In this document: piece by piece, positions 30,761 to 40,556 of the stretch
Layout of the letters: each line of letters begins with the position of its first letter
Position numbering within the stretch: the first letter of the stretch is position 1
Source: Nevskia sp.
Lineage (GTDB): Bacteria; Pseudomonadota; Gammaproteobacteria; Nevskiales; Nevskiaceae
DNA length: 64,000 nt
Direction of reading: 5' to 3'
Assembly: GCF_021732705.1 (NCBI RefSeq)
Contig: NZ_JAKFUM010000007.1
Span: 372,001-436,000 of the forward strand
Notes under the pieces: model-generated
What the model was told of the DNA's origin: nothing
The model's input: the letters and a program-made list of their open reading frames with translations, nothing else
The model's database searches: none
Program-made: the position numbers and the translations under genes

Positions 30761-30840
30761 AATGACTGCAAGTTCCATGCTGCGGCACGCAGCGTGCGGT
30801 GCGTCAACATTCCGGCGACACCGCCGCCGCAAGCGGAAAA

Positions 30841-31470
30841 TCAGGTCGACGCGGGTGCAGCGACGGCCGAACGCTTGTCGATGATGGTGTCGATCAGACC
30901 GTAGGCCTTGGCCTGCTCGGAATTCATGAAGTAGTCGCGCTCGACATCGTGCGCGACCTTTTCCAGCGGCTGGCCGCAGTGGTCGGCCATCAGCTTGTTC
31001 AGTTTTTCGCGCAGATACAGGATCTCGCGGGCCTGAATCTCGATGTCGGTGGCCTGACCCTGCGCGCCGCCGGACGGCTGGTGAATCATCACGCGCGAGT
31101 TCGGCAGCGCGTAGCGCTTGCCCTTGGTCCCCGCCGACAGCAGGAAGGCACCCATGCTGGCCGCCTGGCCGATGCACATCGTCGACACATCCGGCTTGAT
31201 GAACTTCATCGTGTCGTAGATCGACAGGCCGGACGTGATCACGCCGCCGGGCGAGTTGATGTACAGGTGGATGTCCTTGTCCGGGTTTTCGGATTCTAGG
31301 AACAGCAGCTGCGCGACGACCAGGTTGGCCATGTAGTCGTCGATCGGGCCGACGATGAACACGACGCGCTCCTTCAGCAGGCGCGAGTAGATGTCGAACG
31401 CGCGCTCGCCACGGGCGGTCTGCTCGACCACCATCGGGACCAGCTGCGAACGGTTGCGAATGTCAGTCAT
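30841..31470 (-). CDS. clpP: ATP-dependent Clp protease proteolytic subunit
   Basis: This 209-residue serine peptidase has the catalytic triad S105 (GQAASMGAF), H130 (MIHQPSGG) and D179 (VERDYFM). The N-terminal propeptide is short (MTDIRNRSQ). It lies between tig and clpX in the conserved order. ATG 31470 is the only good start. Confidence 0.98.
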   Translation of the reverse strand: MTDIRNRSQLVPMVVEQTARGERAFDIYSRLLKERVVFIVGPIDDYMANLVVAQLLFLESENPDKDIHLYINSPGGVITSGLSIYDTMKFIKPDVSTMCIGQAASMGAFLLSAGTKGKRYALPNSRVMIHQPSGGAQGQATDIEIQAREILYLREKLNKLMADHCGQPLEKVAHDVERDYFMNSEQAKAYGLIDTIIDKRSAVAAPAST

Positions 31471-31498
31471 CGGAATTCCAGGTTTCGGTGATCAAGAA

Positions 31499-31526
31499 GG
31501 TCCGCCGGCCTTGCAACCGGCGGACC
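31499..31526 (-). terminator. Hairpin between tig and clpP
   Basis: A perfect 10-bp stem (31499-31508 with 31517-31526) sits in the 80-base gap. On the minus strand TTCTTG follows, a poor T-tract. It could be a partial terminator that sets the tig:clpP ratio. Confidence 0.5.
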
Positions 31527-31550
31527 CATTGCAGCGCTTTGCCGCTGTCT

Positions 31551-32888
31551 TCAGACAACTTGGGCCTGATTCTGCGATTTCAACAATTCTTCCAGCGACA
31601 TCGGGACGTCGCTGACCTGCGCCGTCGCGACCAGGCCTTCCACCACCTGCTCTTCGATCACGACGCCGCGCAGGCCCTGCATCAGATCCGGACGGGACTG
31701 ATAGACCTTGCGCACTTCGGCCGGATCCTCGAAATCGCCGGCGATGCGCTCGAGCGCGGCGTCGACGCGGGCAGGATCGAACTGGATGTTGCGGGCGTTG
31801 ATCACTTCGCCGATCAGCAGACCGAGCGCGACGCGGCGCTTGGCGCCCGGCTCGAACATTTCGCCCGGCAGCATCGCCCGCAGCTGTTCCGGCTTCAGCT
31901 TGTTGCCGCCACGGTTGGCGCCGATGCGCTCGGCCGTTTCGGCGCGCATGCGGTCGATTTCCTCGGCCACGAGGCTGGCCGGCACGTCGATCGGGTGCAT
32001 GGTGTGCAGCGCTTCCATCACGTCGCGCTTCAGGCGCGCCGTCACCGCCTTGTCACGCTCGGTTTCGAGTGCTTCGCGGCACTTCGCGGTCAGGGCTTCG
32101 ATGCCGCCTTCCTCGACGCCGTGCTGCTGCAGGAACTCCTCGTTGATCTCCGGCAGCTTCGGCTCGCGCACTTCCTTGATCGTGACCGTGAACTGGGTCA
32201 GCTTTCCGGCCAGCGTTTCATTGCGGTAATCGGCCGGGAAGTTCACCGGCACTTCGAAGGTTTCGCCTGCCGCGTGGCCGACGATGCCGTTCTCGAGGTC
32301 CGGCAGGAACTTGCCTTCGCCGAGGTCGATCTCGGTGTTCTCGGACTTGCCGCCCTGGAACACTTCGCCGTCGAGCTTGCCTTCGAAGTCGACCTTCACC
32401 ACGTCACCGACCTGCGCGGCGCGCTCGACCGGTTCCAGCGTGCGACGGGCCTTGCGCAGGTTGTCGATCAGACGGGCAATGTCGGCTTCGGTGACCTCGA
32501 CCTGCGGACGCACCAGCGTCATCTGGGTCAGATCGCCGAGGACGATGTCCGGGTAGACGTCGAACGTGGCGACGTAGGCCATCGGCTGGCCGAGGGTTTC
32601 GGTCGTGATCTGGAAGTTCGGCGAGTTCGCCGGAACCACCTTCGACTGGGCCAGCGCTTCCGGCCAGGTCTGGCGAACCAGTTCGCCGACGGCATCATTG
32701 CGGGCGTCGGCGCCGTACTGCTGCTGCACCACCTTCAGCGGCGCCTTGCCCGGACGGAAGCCCGCCACGCGCACGCGGCCGGCGATCTTCTTGATGCGCT
32801 CGCCGAACTCGCGCTCGAAGCGATCGGCCGGGATCGTGACATGCAGCCGGCGCGTCAGACCGCCGGCGGATTCGACTTGCACTTCCAT
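31551..32888 (-). CDS. tig: trigger factor
   Basis: This ribosome-associated chaperone and prolyl isomerase has 445 residues. The ribosome-binding signature FRPGKAPLKVV is near residue 45. A PPIase domain (~150-245) contains VGDVVKVDFEGKLDGEVF. The long C-terminal helical arms follow. It starts at ATG 32888, downstream of tRNA-Leu and its own promoter. Confidence 0.97.
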   Translation of the reverse strand: MEVQVESAGGLTRRLHVTIPADRFEREFGERIKKIAGRVRVAGFRPGKAPLKVVQQQYGADARNDAVGELVRQTWPEALAQSKVVPANSPNFQITTETLGQPMAYVATFDVYPDIVLGDLTQMTLVRPQVEVTEADIARLIDNLRKARRTLEPVERAAQVGDVVKVDFEGKLDGEVFQGGKSENTEIDLGEGKFLPDLENGIVGHAAGETFEVPVNFPADYRNETLAGKLTQFTVTIKEVREPKLPEINEEFLQQHGVEEGGIEALTAKCREALETERDKAVTARLKRDVMEALHTMHPIDVPASLVAEEIDRMRAETAERIGANRGGNKLKPEQLRAMLPGEMFEPGAKRRVALGLLIGEVINARNIQFDPARVDAALERIAGDFEDPAEVRKVYQSRPDLMQGLRGVVIEEQVVEGLVATAQVSDVPMSLEELLKSQNQAQVV

Positions 32889-32937
32889 CGTAATGTTGAC
32901 TCTTGAAAAGGTGGTGATGAATGAAACGTGGGCCGCC

Positions 32938-32964
32938 GTATTAGCGTAGCGGTCTGATTGTCAA
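32938..32964 (-). promoter_or_regulatory. Candidate tig promoter
   Basis: On the minus strand, TTGACA (32964-32959) and TAATAC (32943-32938) are separated by 15 bases, shorter than ideal. It lies about 50 bases before the tig ATG. Confidence 0.5.
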
Positions 32965-33055
32965 GGCATTTGTGGCGATCGCCGGAAGGACCGGCCGCAG
33001 GCATCGCGTCGAATTCCTGAAAGGTTCGCGCTGTTCGACGCCAACGGTCCAGCCA

Positions 33056-33140
33056 TGGTGCGAAAGGCAAGACTCGAACTCGCACGCCTTGCGGCGCTGG
33101 AACCTAAATCCAGTGCGTCTACCAATTCCGCCACTCTCGC
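33056..33140 (-). tRNA. tRNA-Leu (TAG)
   Basis: This 85-nt class II tRNA has a long variable arm. The acceptor GCGAGAG pairs with CTTTCGC with a wobble, the anticodon loop TTTAGGT gives anticodon TAG, and CCA is encoded. Its position before tig is conserved in gammaproteobacteria. Confidence 0.97.
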
Positions 33141-33194
33141 CTGCTCTCCCCGCACCAGACTCGCGATCCGGCCGCAAATCCGACGTAGACGCCG

Positions 33195-33203
33195 AGTATA
33201 CCA
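33195..33203 (-). promoter_or_regulatory. Extended -10 promoter of tRNA-Leu
   Basis: The minus strand reads TGGTATACT, a TGn extended -10 element. The predicted start is about 45 bases before the tRNA 5' end. No good -35 is visible. Confidence 0.5.
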
Positions 33204-33436
33204 GCCGAAAGGCGCTGGCCGCCCGCGATGGAAAGCCCGATTTCTGGTCGCCGACCGGTCACGCCCGGCCATTCTCGCGCGCACCTCGTTCGCCCGCGTC
33301 AACGCACGTGCCGACGCTGCAGGGTGATCGCGGCGCAGCAAACTGAGACACTGCAGCGCCTTCGAGCAGCGCCGGTCATCGCGGCCGGCTCGATCAAGCA
33401 TTCGCCACGCCTGCCCCACCGACCGCTCTGCCCGCC
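33204..33436. other. Intergenic stretch between tRNA-Leu promoter and ABC permease gene
   Basis: I see no gene, terminator or clear promoter here. Frames open through this stretch are Arg/Pro-rich and look like by-products of high GC. Confidence 0.5.
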
Positions 33437-34447
33437 ATGCTTCGTCTCCCCGCCGCGCTGCTGCTGCCCGCGCTGGTCGTGCTGCTGACCGCAGCGGTGG
33501 CACTGGCACTGACCCTGGGCACGGTCTCGCTCGGTCCGGCGCTATGGCAGGCGCTGGCGGGCCGTGGCGATGACGTCGCGGCCACAGCGCTGCTTGAACT
33601 GCGGCTGCCGCGCGTGCTGCTGGCGGTACTGATCGGCGCAGCGCTGGCCGAATCCGGCGCGACGATGCAGGCCCTCTTCCGCAATCCGCTGGCCGAACCG
33701 GGGCTGGTCGGCGTTTCGGCCGGCAGCGCGCTGGCCGCGGCCATCGTCTACACCCGGATCGGGGTCGACAACCCGGCCGGGCCCTGGCTGCTGCCGCTGG
33801 CGGCGTTCGCCGGCGGGCTTGCGACGGCGGCACTGGTCATCCGGCTGGCGAGCACGGACGGGCAGACCCGCCTCGTCACCCTGCTGCTGGCCGGCACGGC
33901 GGTGAATGCCTTCGTCGCAGCGATCGTCGGCCTGCTGGCCACCCGCGCCGACGATCCGGGCCTGCGCGGCTTCACCTTGTGGATGTACGGCAATCTCGGC
34001 CGGGCCGGCTGGCCCGAGATCGCGATCGCCGGCCCGGTGCTGCTGCTGATCGCCCTGTGGCTGCCGCGCGAGGCACGCGGGCTCGATGCGCTGCTGCTCG
34101 GCGAGGCCGAAGCGCGGCATCTGGGGATCGATGTCGAGCGCCTGAAACGCCGCACCTTGCTGCTGGCGGTGCTCGCCACGGCGGCCGCGGTATCGCTCGC
34201 CGGCATCATCGGCTTCGTCGGCCTGATCGTTCCGCATGCGCTGCGACTGGTCGCCGGGCCGGGGCATCGGCTGCTCCTGCCGGCATCCGCCCTCCTCGGC
34301 GCCAGTCTGCTGACGCTCGCCGATCTCGCAGCGCGCACGGTGGCCAGCCCTGCGGAGTGGCCGGTCGGCGCCTTGACCTCGGCGCTCGGAGCACCGTTCT
34401 TTCTGGCGCTGCTGCTGCGCCTGCGCGACCGAGCGGGGCTGACGTGA
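33437..34447 (+). CDS. FecCD/BtuC-type ABC transporter permease (heme, cobalamin or siderophore)
   Basis: This 336-residue inner-membrane permease has about ten hydrophobic segments. Family motifs include LRLPRVLLAVLIGAALAESGA, FRNPLAEPGLVGVSAG and the ATPase-coupling region AEARHLGID followed by GFVGLIVPHALRL. It pairs with the overlapping ATPase gene. No periplasmic binding protein gene is adjacent, so the substrate cannot be read directly; the ATPase looks HmuV-like, favouring heme. Confidence 0.9.
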   Translation: MLRLPAALLLPALVVLLTAAVALALTLGTVSLGPALWQALAGRGDDVAATALLELRLPRVLLAVLIGAALAESGATMQALFRNPLAEPGLVGVSAGSALAAAIVYTRIGVDNPAGPWLLPLAAFAGGLATAALVIRLASTDGQTRLVTLLLAGTAVNAFVAAIVGLLATRADDPGLRGFTLWMYGNLGRAGWPEIAIAGPVLLLIALWLPREARGLDALLLGEAEARHLGIDVERLKRRTLLLAVLATAAAVSLAGIIGFVGLIVPHALRLVAGPGHRLLLPASALLGASLLTLADLAARTVASPAEWPVGALTSALGAPFFLALLLRLRDRAGLT

Positions 34448-35250
34448 CAGGCCTGGTCGCACACGCGCTGGCGTTCGCGCCGGGCACGCCACGCCGGATC
34501 GAAGGCGTGAACCTCGGCGTCGCGCCGGGCGAACTGCATGTGCTGCTCGGGCCGAACGGCGCCGGCAAGTCGACCCTGCTGGGCCTGCTGGCCGGTGATC
34601 TGCACCCCGCGCGTGGCGAGGTCGTGCTCGATGGCCGCTCGCTCGCCGACTGGCCGCCGATGGCGCTGGCCCGCCGCCGTGCCGTGATGATGCAGCGCGA
34701 AAGCCTGCCGTTCCCGTTCACCGTGCGCGAGGTTGTCGGCCTCGGCCGCTTGCCGTGGCAGCGCGACGACGCGTCGCCGGCAGAACAACGGAAGGTGATG
34801 CTGGCGCTGGAGCAGGCCGGCGCGGCGGCGCTCGCCGATCGCCGCTACCCCGCGCTGTCCGGCGGCGAGCGGGCACGCGTGCAGCTGGCGCGGGCACTGG
34901 TCCAGATCGCTGCCGATGACGCGGGAGATCAGGATCCGACCGGCCGCTACCTGCTGCTGGACGAACCGACCGCCAGCCTCGATTTCGCGTTCCAGCATCA
35001 CAGCCTGATCACGATGCGGCGGCTGGCGGATCGCGGCGTCGGGGTGCTCGCGATCCTGCAGGATCCGAATCTGGCGCTGCGCCATGCCGACGTGGTCAGC
35101 CTGCTCGATCGCGGTCGGCTCGTGGCCAGCGGCCCCCCGGCCGACGTGCTCGATGCCGAGCGCCTGAGCGCGGTCTACGGCCTGCCGATCGAGGCGCTGA
35201 GTCGGCCCGACGGCAGCCTTGCCCAGCTGATCGCCGGCAGCGAACGCTGA
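34444..35250 (+). CDS. heme/iron-type ABC transporter ATP-binding protein (HmuV-like)
   Basis: GTG 34444 overlaps the permease stop (GTGA) and gives 268 residues. Walker A is GPNGAGKST, the signature is LSGGERARVQLARAL and Walker B is LLLDEPTASLD. Residues just before Walker B (AADDAGDQDPTGRY) form an insertion typical of HmuV proteins. It should power the preceding permease. A family of BtuD-like ATPases is the alternative. Confidence 0.9.
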   Translation: MTGLVAHALAFAPGTPRRIEGVNLGVAPGELHVLLGPNGAGKSTLLGLLAGDLHPARGEVVLDGRSLADWPPMALARRRAVMMQRESLPFPFTVREVVGLGRLPWQRDDASPAEQRKVMLALEQAGAAALADRRYPALSGGERARVQLARALVQIAADDAGDQDPTGRYLLLDEPTASLDFAFQHHSLITMRRLADRGVGVLAILQDPNLALRHADVVSLLDRGRLVASGPPADVLDAERLSAVYGLPIEALSRPDGSLAQLIAGSER

Positions 35251-35454
35251 GGCCGGGCGTCGACCTCGGACTCACCTGCAGAGTCTCGCGGAAGCCCTTG
35301 GCAGCATTGCCTTTCCAGAACCTGCCGCGGGCACGGCGCTTGCACCCGTGGCACTCAAGTCGCACGGCTTGCCGTGCCTCGGAAACCCATGGTCTTGGCC
35401 AGACGTTCGTGTCATCTTCCGGCCACGCCTGACACCGTGACATTCCTGGTCCGC

Positions 35455-38400
35455 ATGAGCTCCCAGCGTTCGCGTCTTGCCGGACAAACCGGCCTTCGCT
35501 GGTATCAAAGCCTGCAGTTCAAGCTGGGGCTGCTCTTTGCGGTGCTGCTCGCGTTTCTCGGCGGCGTGGCGTTCTACGCCGGACAGCGCCTGATCGGCAC
35601 CGGGCTGGATCGCGCCACCTTCCGCCACGAGATGGCGATCAATGGCCGCATCGGCGCCGAGCTGCGCCAGATCACGAGCAGTGCCGATGGTCTAGCGCAG
35701 GCGTTGGCGCTGATCGCTGCCGAGCCACCGTCACCCGCCCGCAGCCAGATCGTCGAACGGCTCGGCGAACGCCTGGGCGCCGAGTTGCCGATCATCGGCA
35801 TCGGACTGTGGCCGGAACCTGCGTCCACCGCGGCCGGCAGCCGCCGCAACAGCCAGTTCTGGCGGGTACTGTCCGGCGGCAGCAACGGCATCAAGCTGGA
35901 ACTGCGCGACGACTACAACGCAGCCAGCGCAATTCCATACTGGCGCGAGCCCTGGTATGTCGCCGCACGGATTGCCGGCAGCGGTCGTCGCTGCCTGTGG
36001 TCGGCGCCGTATCGCGACCCGCTGCTCGATCGCGACGTCGTCAGCTGCGCCGCCAGCGTCGACGGCCCGCGCGGGTTCGAGGGCGTGACCACCGTGGTGA
36101 TCGATCTCGATGCGCTGGCCACGCGCTTCGCCGGCGGCTCCGACAACAACCGCAGCTACGCACTGCTGGCCGATCGCGACGGCCGGCTGCTGGCGCTGTC
36201 GCCGCTGGCGCGCTCGCTGGTCGGCAAGGATGCCGCCGCCAGCCGCAGCCTTGCCGATCTGGCCAAGCGCGACGATCGCTACAACGCGCTGGCGCTGGCC
36301 GTCCACCAGCGGCTCGAAGCGTTCCGTGCCGATGCGCTGCGCTCGTCGCGTTACGACGCGCGGCAAGTGTCGTCGCTGAAGGACAACAGCCGCGACCTGT
36401 CGCGCCGCGACGCCGAAGACACGCTGGCCGCGACCTGGAATCGCGACGACCGGCGGGCGATCGAGCCCGCCGTGCAGTTGTCGCAGCCGGAGGACCCGGT
36501 GCTGCGCGAAGACGCGTATTTGGTGCTGTCGACCTTGCCCGACACCGGCTGGCAGCTGGTCAGCGTGTCGCCATCGCGAGAAGGCCAGGACACCACCGTC
36601 TACCTGATCACCGAAGCCCTGGTGCTGACGCTCGGCACCTCGGCACTGGTGCTGGTGATCGCATTTGCGCTGCTGCGCCGCGCCGTGATCCGGCCGCTGC
36701 GGCAGATGACACGGGAACTGGCCGCGGCCGAAAGCAACGGTGACGGGCTGGCGGTGACGCTGGACGAATCGACCGGCAGCGAACTGGGCCTGCTGGCGCA
36801 CTGGCACAACGAGCGCAGCGCCCGCCTGCGCGAGATGCAGGATCGCGCCAGCATCGCCGCGGGCCAGCTCGCGGGCGAAAGCGCGGAACGGGTCCGCGCG
36901 CAGGAAGCGCTGCTGCGACTGGCCGAGCGCAATGGCCGGCTGCTCGACGGCGTCGACGAAGGCGTCATCGTGCTCGACGATCAGGGCCGCATCGACGACA
37001 TCAACACCGTGGCCGAGCAATGGCTCAACGCCTCGGCTCGTAGCCTGCGCAGTCAGCCGTTCAGCGCCGTGTTCGCCGTGCGCAGCGGCCCCGGCGACAG
37101 CCCGGCGCTGCCGGACCTGTGGCGTCAGCTGATCGAGACCGGCGCCCGGATCGAGCATCCCGAAGGGGTTTGGATCGGTACTGGCGGCGCCGGCACCGAG
37201 CGCGAGCTCGGCCTGACCGTGCTGCCGGTCATGAGCCGCCTCGATCGGCTGACCGGTGCGCTGATCCTGCTGCGGCGCCAGGGCCAGGCCGTGCGCAGCG
37301 GCCGTGGCGATGGCACGGCGGAGGCCGACGATCCGGTCACCGGACTGGCTGGCCGCCGCGCCTGCGAGCGCCGCATCAGCGCCGTGCAGAACCAGGCGCT
37401 GGCCCTGGCGCAGGTCCGTGCCGGCGCTGCCAGCGGTGCTGCGCCGCCAGTCACGCAGGTGCTGGTCAAGATCGATCTGCCGGTGCTGCGCCAGGTTCGC
37501 GGAAGGCTCGGCATGGCCGAGGCCGACACCCTCGCCGCCAGCAGCGCCGAGCGGCTGGCGGCGCTCATGCAAGGCGCCGAGCGCGTGTTCCGGATGACGC
37601 CGGACCGCTTTGCCGTGCTGCTCGAAGCCAGCGACGAGGCCAGCGCCCGCGCCGTGGCCGAAGCGCTGCGCGCCGAGATCAGCGAACAGCGCCTGCTGGC
37701 CGGTCCGGACTGGGTCGAGCTCGATGCCGGCCTTGGCCTGTGCCTGATCGATCCGACCGTCGAATCGGCCACCGAAATCATGCGCCGCGCCGGCATCGCC
37801 TGCGATCACACCCGCAATGGTCCGCGCGTGGTGCTGTACGACCCGTCGCAGGAGAACGGCAATGGCGCCGCCGAGGAAGAACTGTGGGTCCAGCGGATCG
37901 AGCGGGGTCTCGAACATCACCTGTTCCATCTGACCACGCAGTCGGTGCAGCCCGCGCGCAGCCATGTCGTCGACGGCGAAGTGTTCGAGGCGCTGTTGTC
38001 GCTGGAGGACGAGGAAGGCTTCTGGGCACCGCCGTCCGTGTTCCTGCCGGTTGCGGAACGCCATCTGCTGGGCTCGCGGCTCGATCGCTGGGTGATCCGC
38101 GAGCTGTTCGCCCGCTTGTCCAACGACGCCCCGCTCTGCGGTCGGCTGTCGTTCTGCGGCATCAACCTGTCGGCGGATTCGCTCGGCGATCCGGGGCTGA
38201 TCGACTACATCGCCGAGCAGATGAACAGTCACCCGCAGGTGCCGGTCGCCAAGCTCTGTTTCGAACTGCGCGACGACATGCTGGCGAACCAGCCGCTGCA
38301 GGCCCAGCGCTTCTGCGCCGCGCTGCGCAAGCTCGGCGCCCGCATCGCGATCGACCAGCGCGTCGGCCGCCAGATTTCCGTGATCGACCAGCTGCGGCAG

Positions 38401-38634
38401 CTGCCGATCGATATCCTGAAGCTCGACTCGAAGCAGTTCGCGAAGATCGCCGATGACAGCATCGACCAGACGCTGGCCGAAACCGCGATGCGCCTCGCCC
38501 GCATCGTCGGCAGCCGGATCATCGTCACCCAGATCGAGACCGAAGCCCTTGCCACCGTCTGGCGCCGACTCGGCGCGGACTACCTGCAAGGCCACGCGAT
38601 CGCCAAGCCGAGTCCGGTGCCATTCCGGGTCTAG
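35455..38634 (+). CDS. membrane sensor with degenerate GGDEF and EAL domains
   Basis: This protein is 1059 residues from ATG 35455 (MSSQRSR); a GTG at 35437 is possible. A transmembrane helix (~23-45) is followed by a periplasmic Cache-like sensor region (~50-370), a second helix (~385-410), a HAMP-like linker and a PAS-like segment (~495-610). The cyclase-like domain (~625-790) has MTPDRF at 714-719 where GGDEF belongs. The EAL-like domain (~805-1059) keeps EAL letters at 845 and INLSAD. The DD pair is replaced by DQ at 967-968, and the usual E of the preceding strand is changed. It is probably a non-catalytic c-di-GMP receptor or regulator. Confidence 0.85.
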   Translation: MSSQRSRLAGQTGLRWYQSLQFKLGLLFAVLLAFLGGVAFYAGQRLIGTGLDRATFRHEMAINGRIGAELRQITSSADGLAQALALIAAEPPSPARSQIVERLGERLGAELPIIGIGLWPEPASTAAGSRRNSQFWRVLSGGSNGIKLELRDDYNAASAIPYWREPWYVAARIAGSGRRCLWSAPYRDPLLDRDVVSCAASVDGPRGFEGVTTVVIDLDALATRFAGGSDNNRSYALLADRDGRLLALSPLARSLVGKDAAASRSLADLAKRDDRYNALALAVHQRLEAFRADALRSSRYDARQVSSLKDNSRDLSRRDAEDTLAATWNRDDRRAIEPAVQLSQPEDPVLREDAYLVLSTLPDTGWQLVSVSPSREGQDTTVYLITEALVLTLGTSALVLVIAFALLRRAVIRPLRQMTRELAAAESNGDGLAVTLDESTGSELGLLAHWHNERSARLREMQDRASIAAGQLAGESAERVRAQEALLRLAERNGRLLDGVDEGVIVLDDQGRIDDINTVAEQWLNASARSLRSQPFSAVFAVRSGPGDSPALPDLWRQLIETGARIEHPEGVWIGTGGAGTERELGLTVLPVMSRLDRLTGALILLRRQGQAVRSGRGDGTAEADDPVTGLAGRRACERRISAVQNQALALAQVRAGAASGAAPPVTQVLVKIDLPVLRQVRGRLGMAEADTLAASSAERLAALMQGAERVFRMTPDRFAVLLEASDEASARAVAEALRAEISEQRLLAGPDWVELDAGLGLCLIDPTVESATEIMRRAGIACDHTRNGPRVVLYDPSQENGNGAAEEELWVQRIERGLEHHLFHLTTQSVQPARSHVVDGEVFEALLSLEDEEGFWAPPSVFLPVAERHLLGSRLDRWVIRELFARLSNDAPLCGRLSFCGINLSADSLGDPGLIDYIAEQMNSHPQVPVAKLCFELRDDMLANQPLQAQRFCAALRKLGARIAIDQRVGRQISVIDQLRQLPIDILKLDSKQFAKIADDSIDQTLAETAMRLARIVGSRIIVTQIETEALATVWRRLGADYLQGHAIAKPSPVPFRV

Positions 38635-38834
38635 GCGACCCGCAGCCGCCGCAGCGCGTCTGCAATGCCACTCTGCGGCATGCTCAGGACGCTGAATCTG
38701 CTGCTTTTCCCGCTGCTGGTGGCGCGTACCTGGCTGAGCCTGACCCACGCCTGGCTGCGCTATCACGACATCGGCATTTTTCGACCACCACATCGACCGT
38801 TGCTGAGCTTGACGGGCGCGCGCCCGGAATCGCT

Positions 38835-40538
38835 TCAGGCGCGCTCGACCTGCTCCAGCCGCAGTTCCAGCGATTCGCGGTCCTGCCAGCGATTGATCGA
38901 CAGTTGGTAGACGGCGTGGATGCGGCCGTCCTCGACGGCGGTTTCAGCGCCGTTGAAATGCACGGCGTTGATCACGCCGGCCGGGCCCTTCAGGCGATAG
39001 CGGACGTGGTTGCCGTCCTTGCCGACCGGGCGCAGGTCCAGCACCTCGAACTCGCCATCGAAGCGCGGCTCCGGGAAGCCCTGCCCCCACGGACCGGCCG
39101 ATTCGATCTCGCTCGCGGTGTCGATCGAGAACTCTGCGCCGCGCAGTTCGCCATCGGTATCGATGACTTGCTGCAGCGCGTCGGCATCGAGCATGGCCCG
39201 GCACTGAGCATCGAACACGGTGCGGAACGCAGCCAGCCCTTCTTCCGGCATGGTCAGGCCAGCGGCCATCGCATGGCCGCCGAAGCGGGTGATCAGGCCG
39301 GGATACCGGGCATCGATCGCCGCCAGTGCGTCGCGCAGATGCAGGCCCGGAATCGAGCGACCCGAACCTTTCAGCATCCCGCGCTCCTGCGCGCAGGCGA
39401 AGGCGATCACCGGCCGGTGCAGCGCGTCCTTGACTCGCGAGGCGACCAGACCGACGACGCCCTCGTGCCAGTCCGCCTCGTGAACGGTGACGCCGACGTC
39501 CTCGCTTTCGGCGACCAGCGCCAGCGCGTCATCCCGCATCTGCGCTTCGATGCCGCGCCGCTCGCGATTCAGCTTGTCGAGTTCCTGCGCGATCGGCAGC
39601 GCCGCGTCGCGATCCGGCGCCAGCAGGCATTCGATGCCGCGACCCATGTCGTCGAGCCGCCCGGCCGCATTCAACCGCGGGCCGAGCACGAAGCCGAGAT
39701 CGCTGGCGTTGATCCGCTCCGGCGTGCGGCCGGCGGCTTCGAGCAGCGCCATCAAGCCCGGCCGCGCGCGGCCGGCGCGAATACGGTTGATGCCCTGCTG
39801 GACCAGCACGCGGTTGTTGTAATCGAGCTTGACCACGTCGGCGACCGTGCCGAGCGCCACCAGATCGAGCAGTTCGGCGAGGTTCGGGCCGTTGCCGGCG
39901 CCAAACGCGCCGTCGCTGCGCAGCCGCGCGCGCAGCGCCAGCAGCACGTAGAACATCACGCCGACGCCGGCCAGATGCTTCGATGGAAACGGACAACCCG
40001 GCTGGTTCGGATTGACGATCGCCGCCGCCGCCGGCAATTCCGGACCGGCCAGATGGTGATCGGTGACCACGACCGGCAGGCCGAGGCTGTTCGCGTGGTC
40101 GATGCCGGCCAGGCTGGCGATGCCGTTGTCGACGGTCACCAGCAGTTCGGCACCGGCTTCCAGCGCCAGATCGACCAGCGGCGGCGACAGGCCATAGCCC
40201 ATCGTGAAGCGGTTCGGCACCACGTAACCGACGCTGGCCGCGCCGAGCGCTTTCAGCCCCAGCGTGGCAACGGCACAGGCGGTGGCGCCATCGGCGTCGT
40301 AGTCGCCGGCGATGACGATCCGCTTTCCGTCGCGAATCGCCTGCGCCAGCAGTTCAGCGGCGCAGTCGATGCCAAGCAGCCGATCGGGCGGCAGCAGGTG
40401 CTTCAGCTCCAGCGCCAGTTGCGACGGATCGCGCAGGCCGCGCGCCGCGTAAACACGGCGAAGCACCGGCGACAGCGTGGCCGGCAGCGCCTGCGGTTCG
40501 CCGGGCGGGCGACGGCGGATGGTCGGCGCGCGGCTCAC
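38835..40538 (-). CDS. recJ: single-stranded-DNA-specific exonuclease RecJ
   Basis: This 5'-3' exonuclease acts in recombination and mismatch repair. The 567 residues include the DHH motifs GDYDADG and VTDHH, and the GGHAMAAG of the DHHA1 domain. The C-terminal OB-fold (~450-567) binds DNA. It starts 18 bases after the thrC stop and is probably co-transcribed. The 200 bases after the sensor gene (38635-38834) hold no convincing gene. Confidence 0.97.
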   Translation of the reverse strand: MSRAPTIRRRPPGEPQALPATLSPVLRRVYAARGLRDPSQLALELKHLLPPDRLLGIDCAAELLAQAIRDGKRIVIAGDYDADGATACAVATLGLKALGAASVGYVVPNRFTMGYGLSPPLVDLALEAGAELLVTVDNGIASLAGIDHANSLGLPVVVTDHHLAGPELPAAAAIVNPNQPGCPFPSKHLAGVGVMFYVLLALRARLRSDGAFGAGNGPNLAELLDLVALGTVADVVKLDYNNRVLVQQGINRIRAGRARPGLMALLEAAGRTPERINASDLGFVLGPRLNAAGRLDDMGRGIECLLAPDRDAALPIAQELDKLNRERRGIEAQMRDDALALVAESEDVGVTVHEADWHEGVVGLVASRVKDALHRPVIAFACAQERGMLKGSGRSIPGLHLRDALAAIDARYPGLITRFGGHAMAAGLTMPEEGLAAFRTVFDAQCRAMLDADALQQVIDTDGELRGAEFSIDTASEIESAGPWGQGFPEPRFDGEFEVLDLRPVGKDGNHVRYRLKGPAGVINAVHFNGAETAVEDGRIHAVYQLSINRWQDRESLELRLEQVERA

Positions 40539-40556
40539 CGCTGAATCAAGGCGCGC

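Noticed and set aside
35731-38793. 1020-residue minus-strand frame opposite the GGDEF/EAL-like gene
   Set aside because: It has no domain signature, while the plus strand carries transmembrane, sensor and EAL-like patterns.
38665-38834. Short plus-strand frame after the sensor gene beginning MPLCGMLRTL
   Set aside because: It has no Shine-Dalgarno, its apparent hydrophobic start is followed by Arg/Ser-rich sequence, and it runs into recJ on the other strand.
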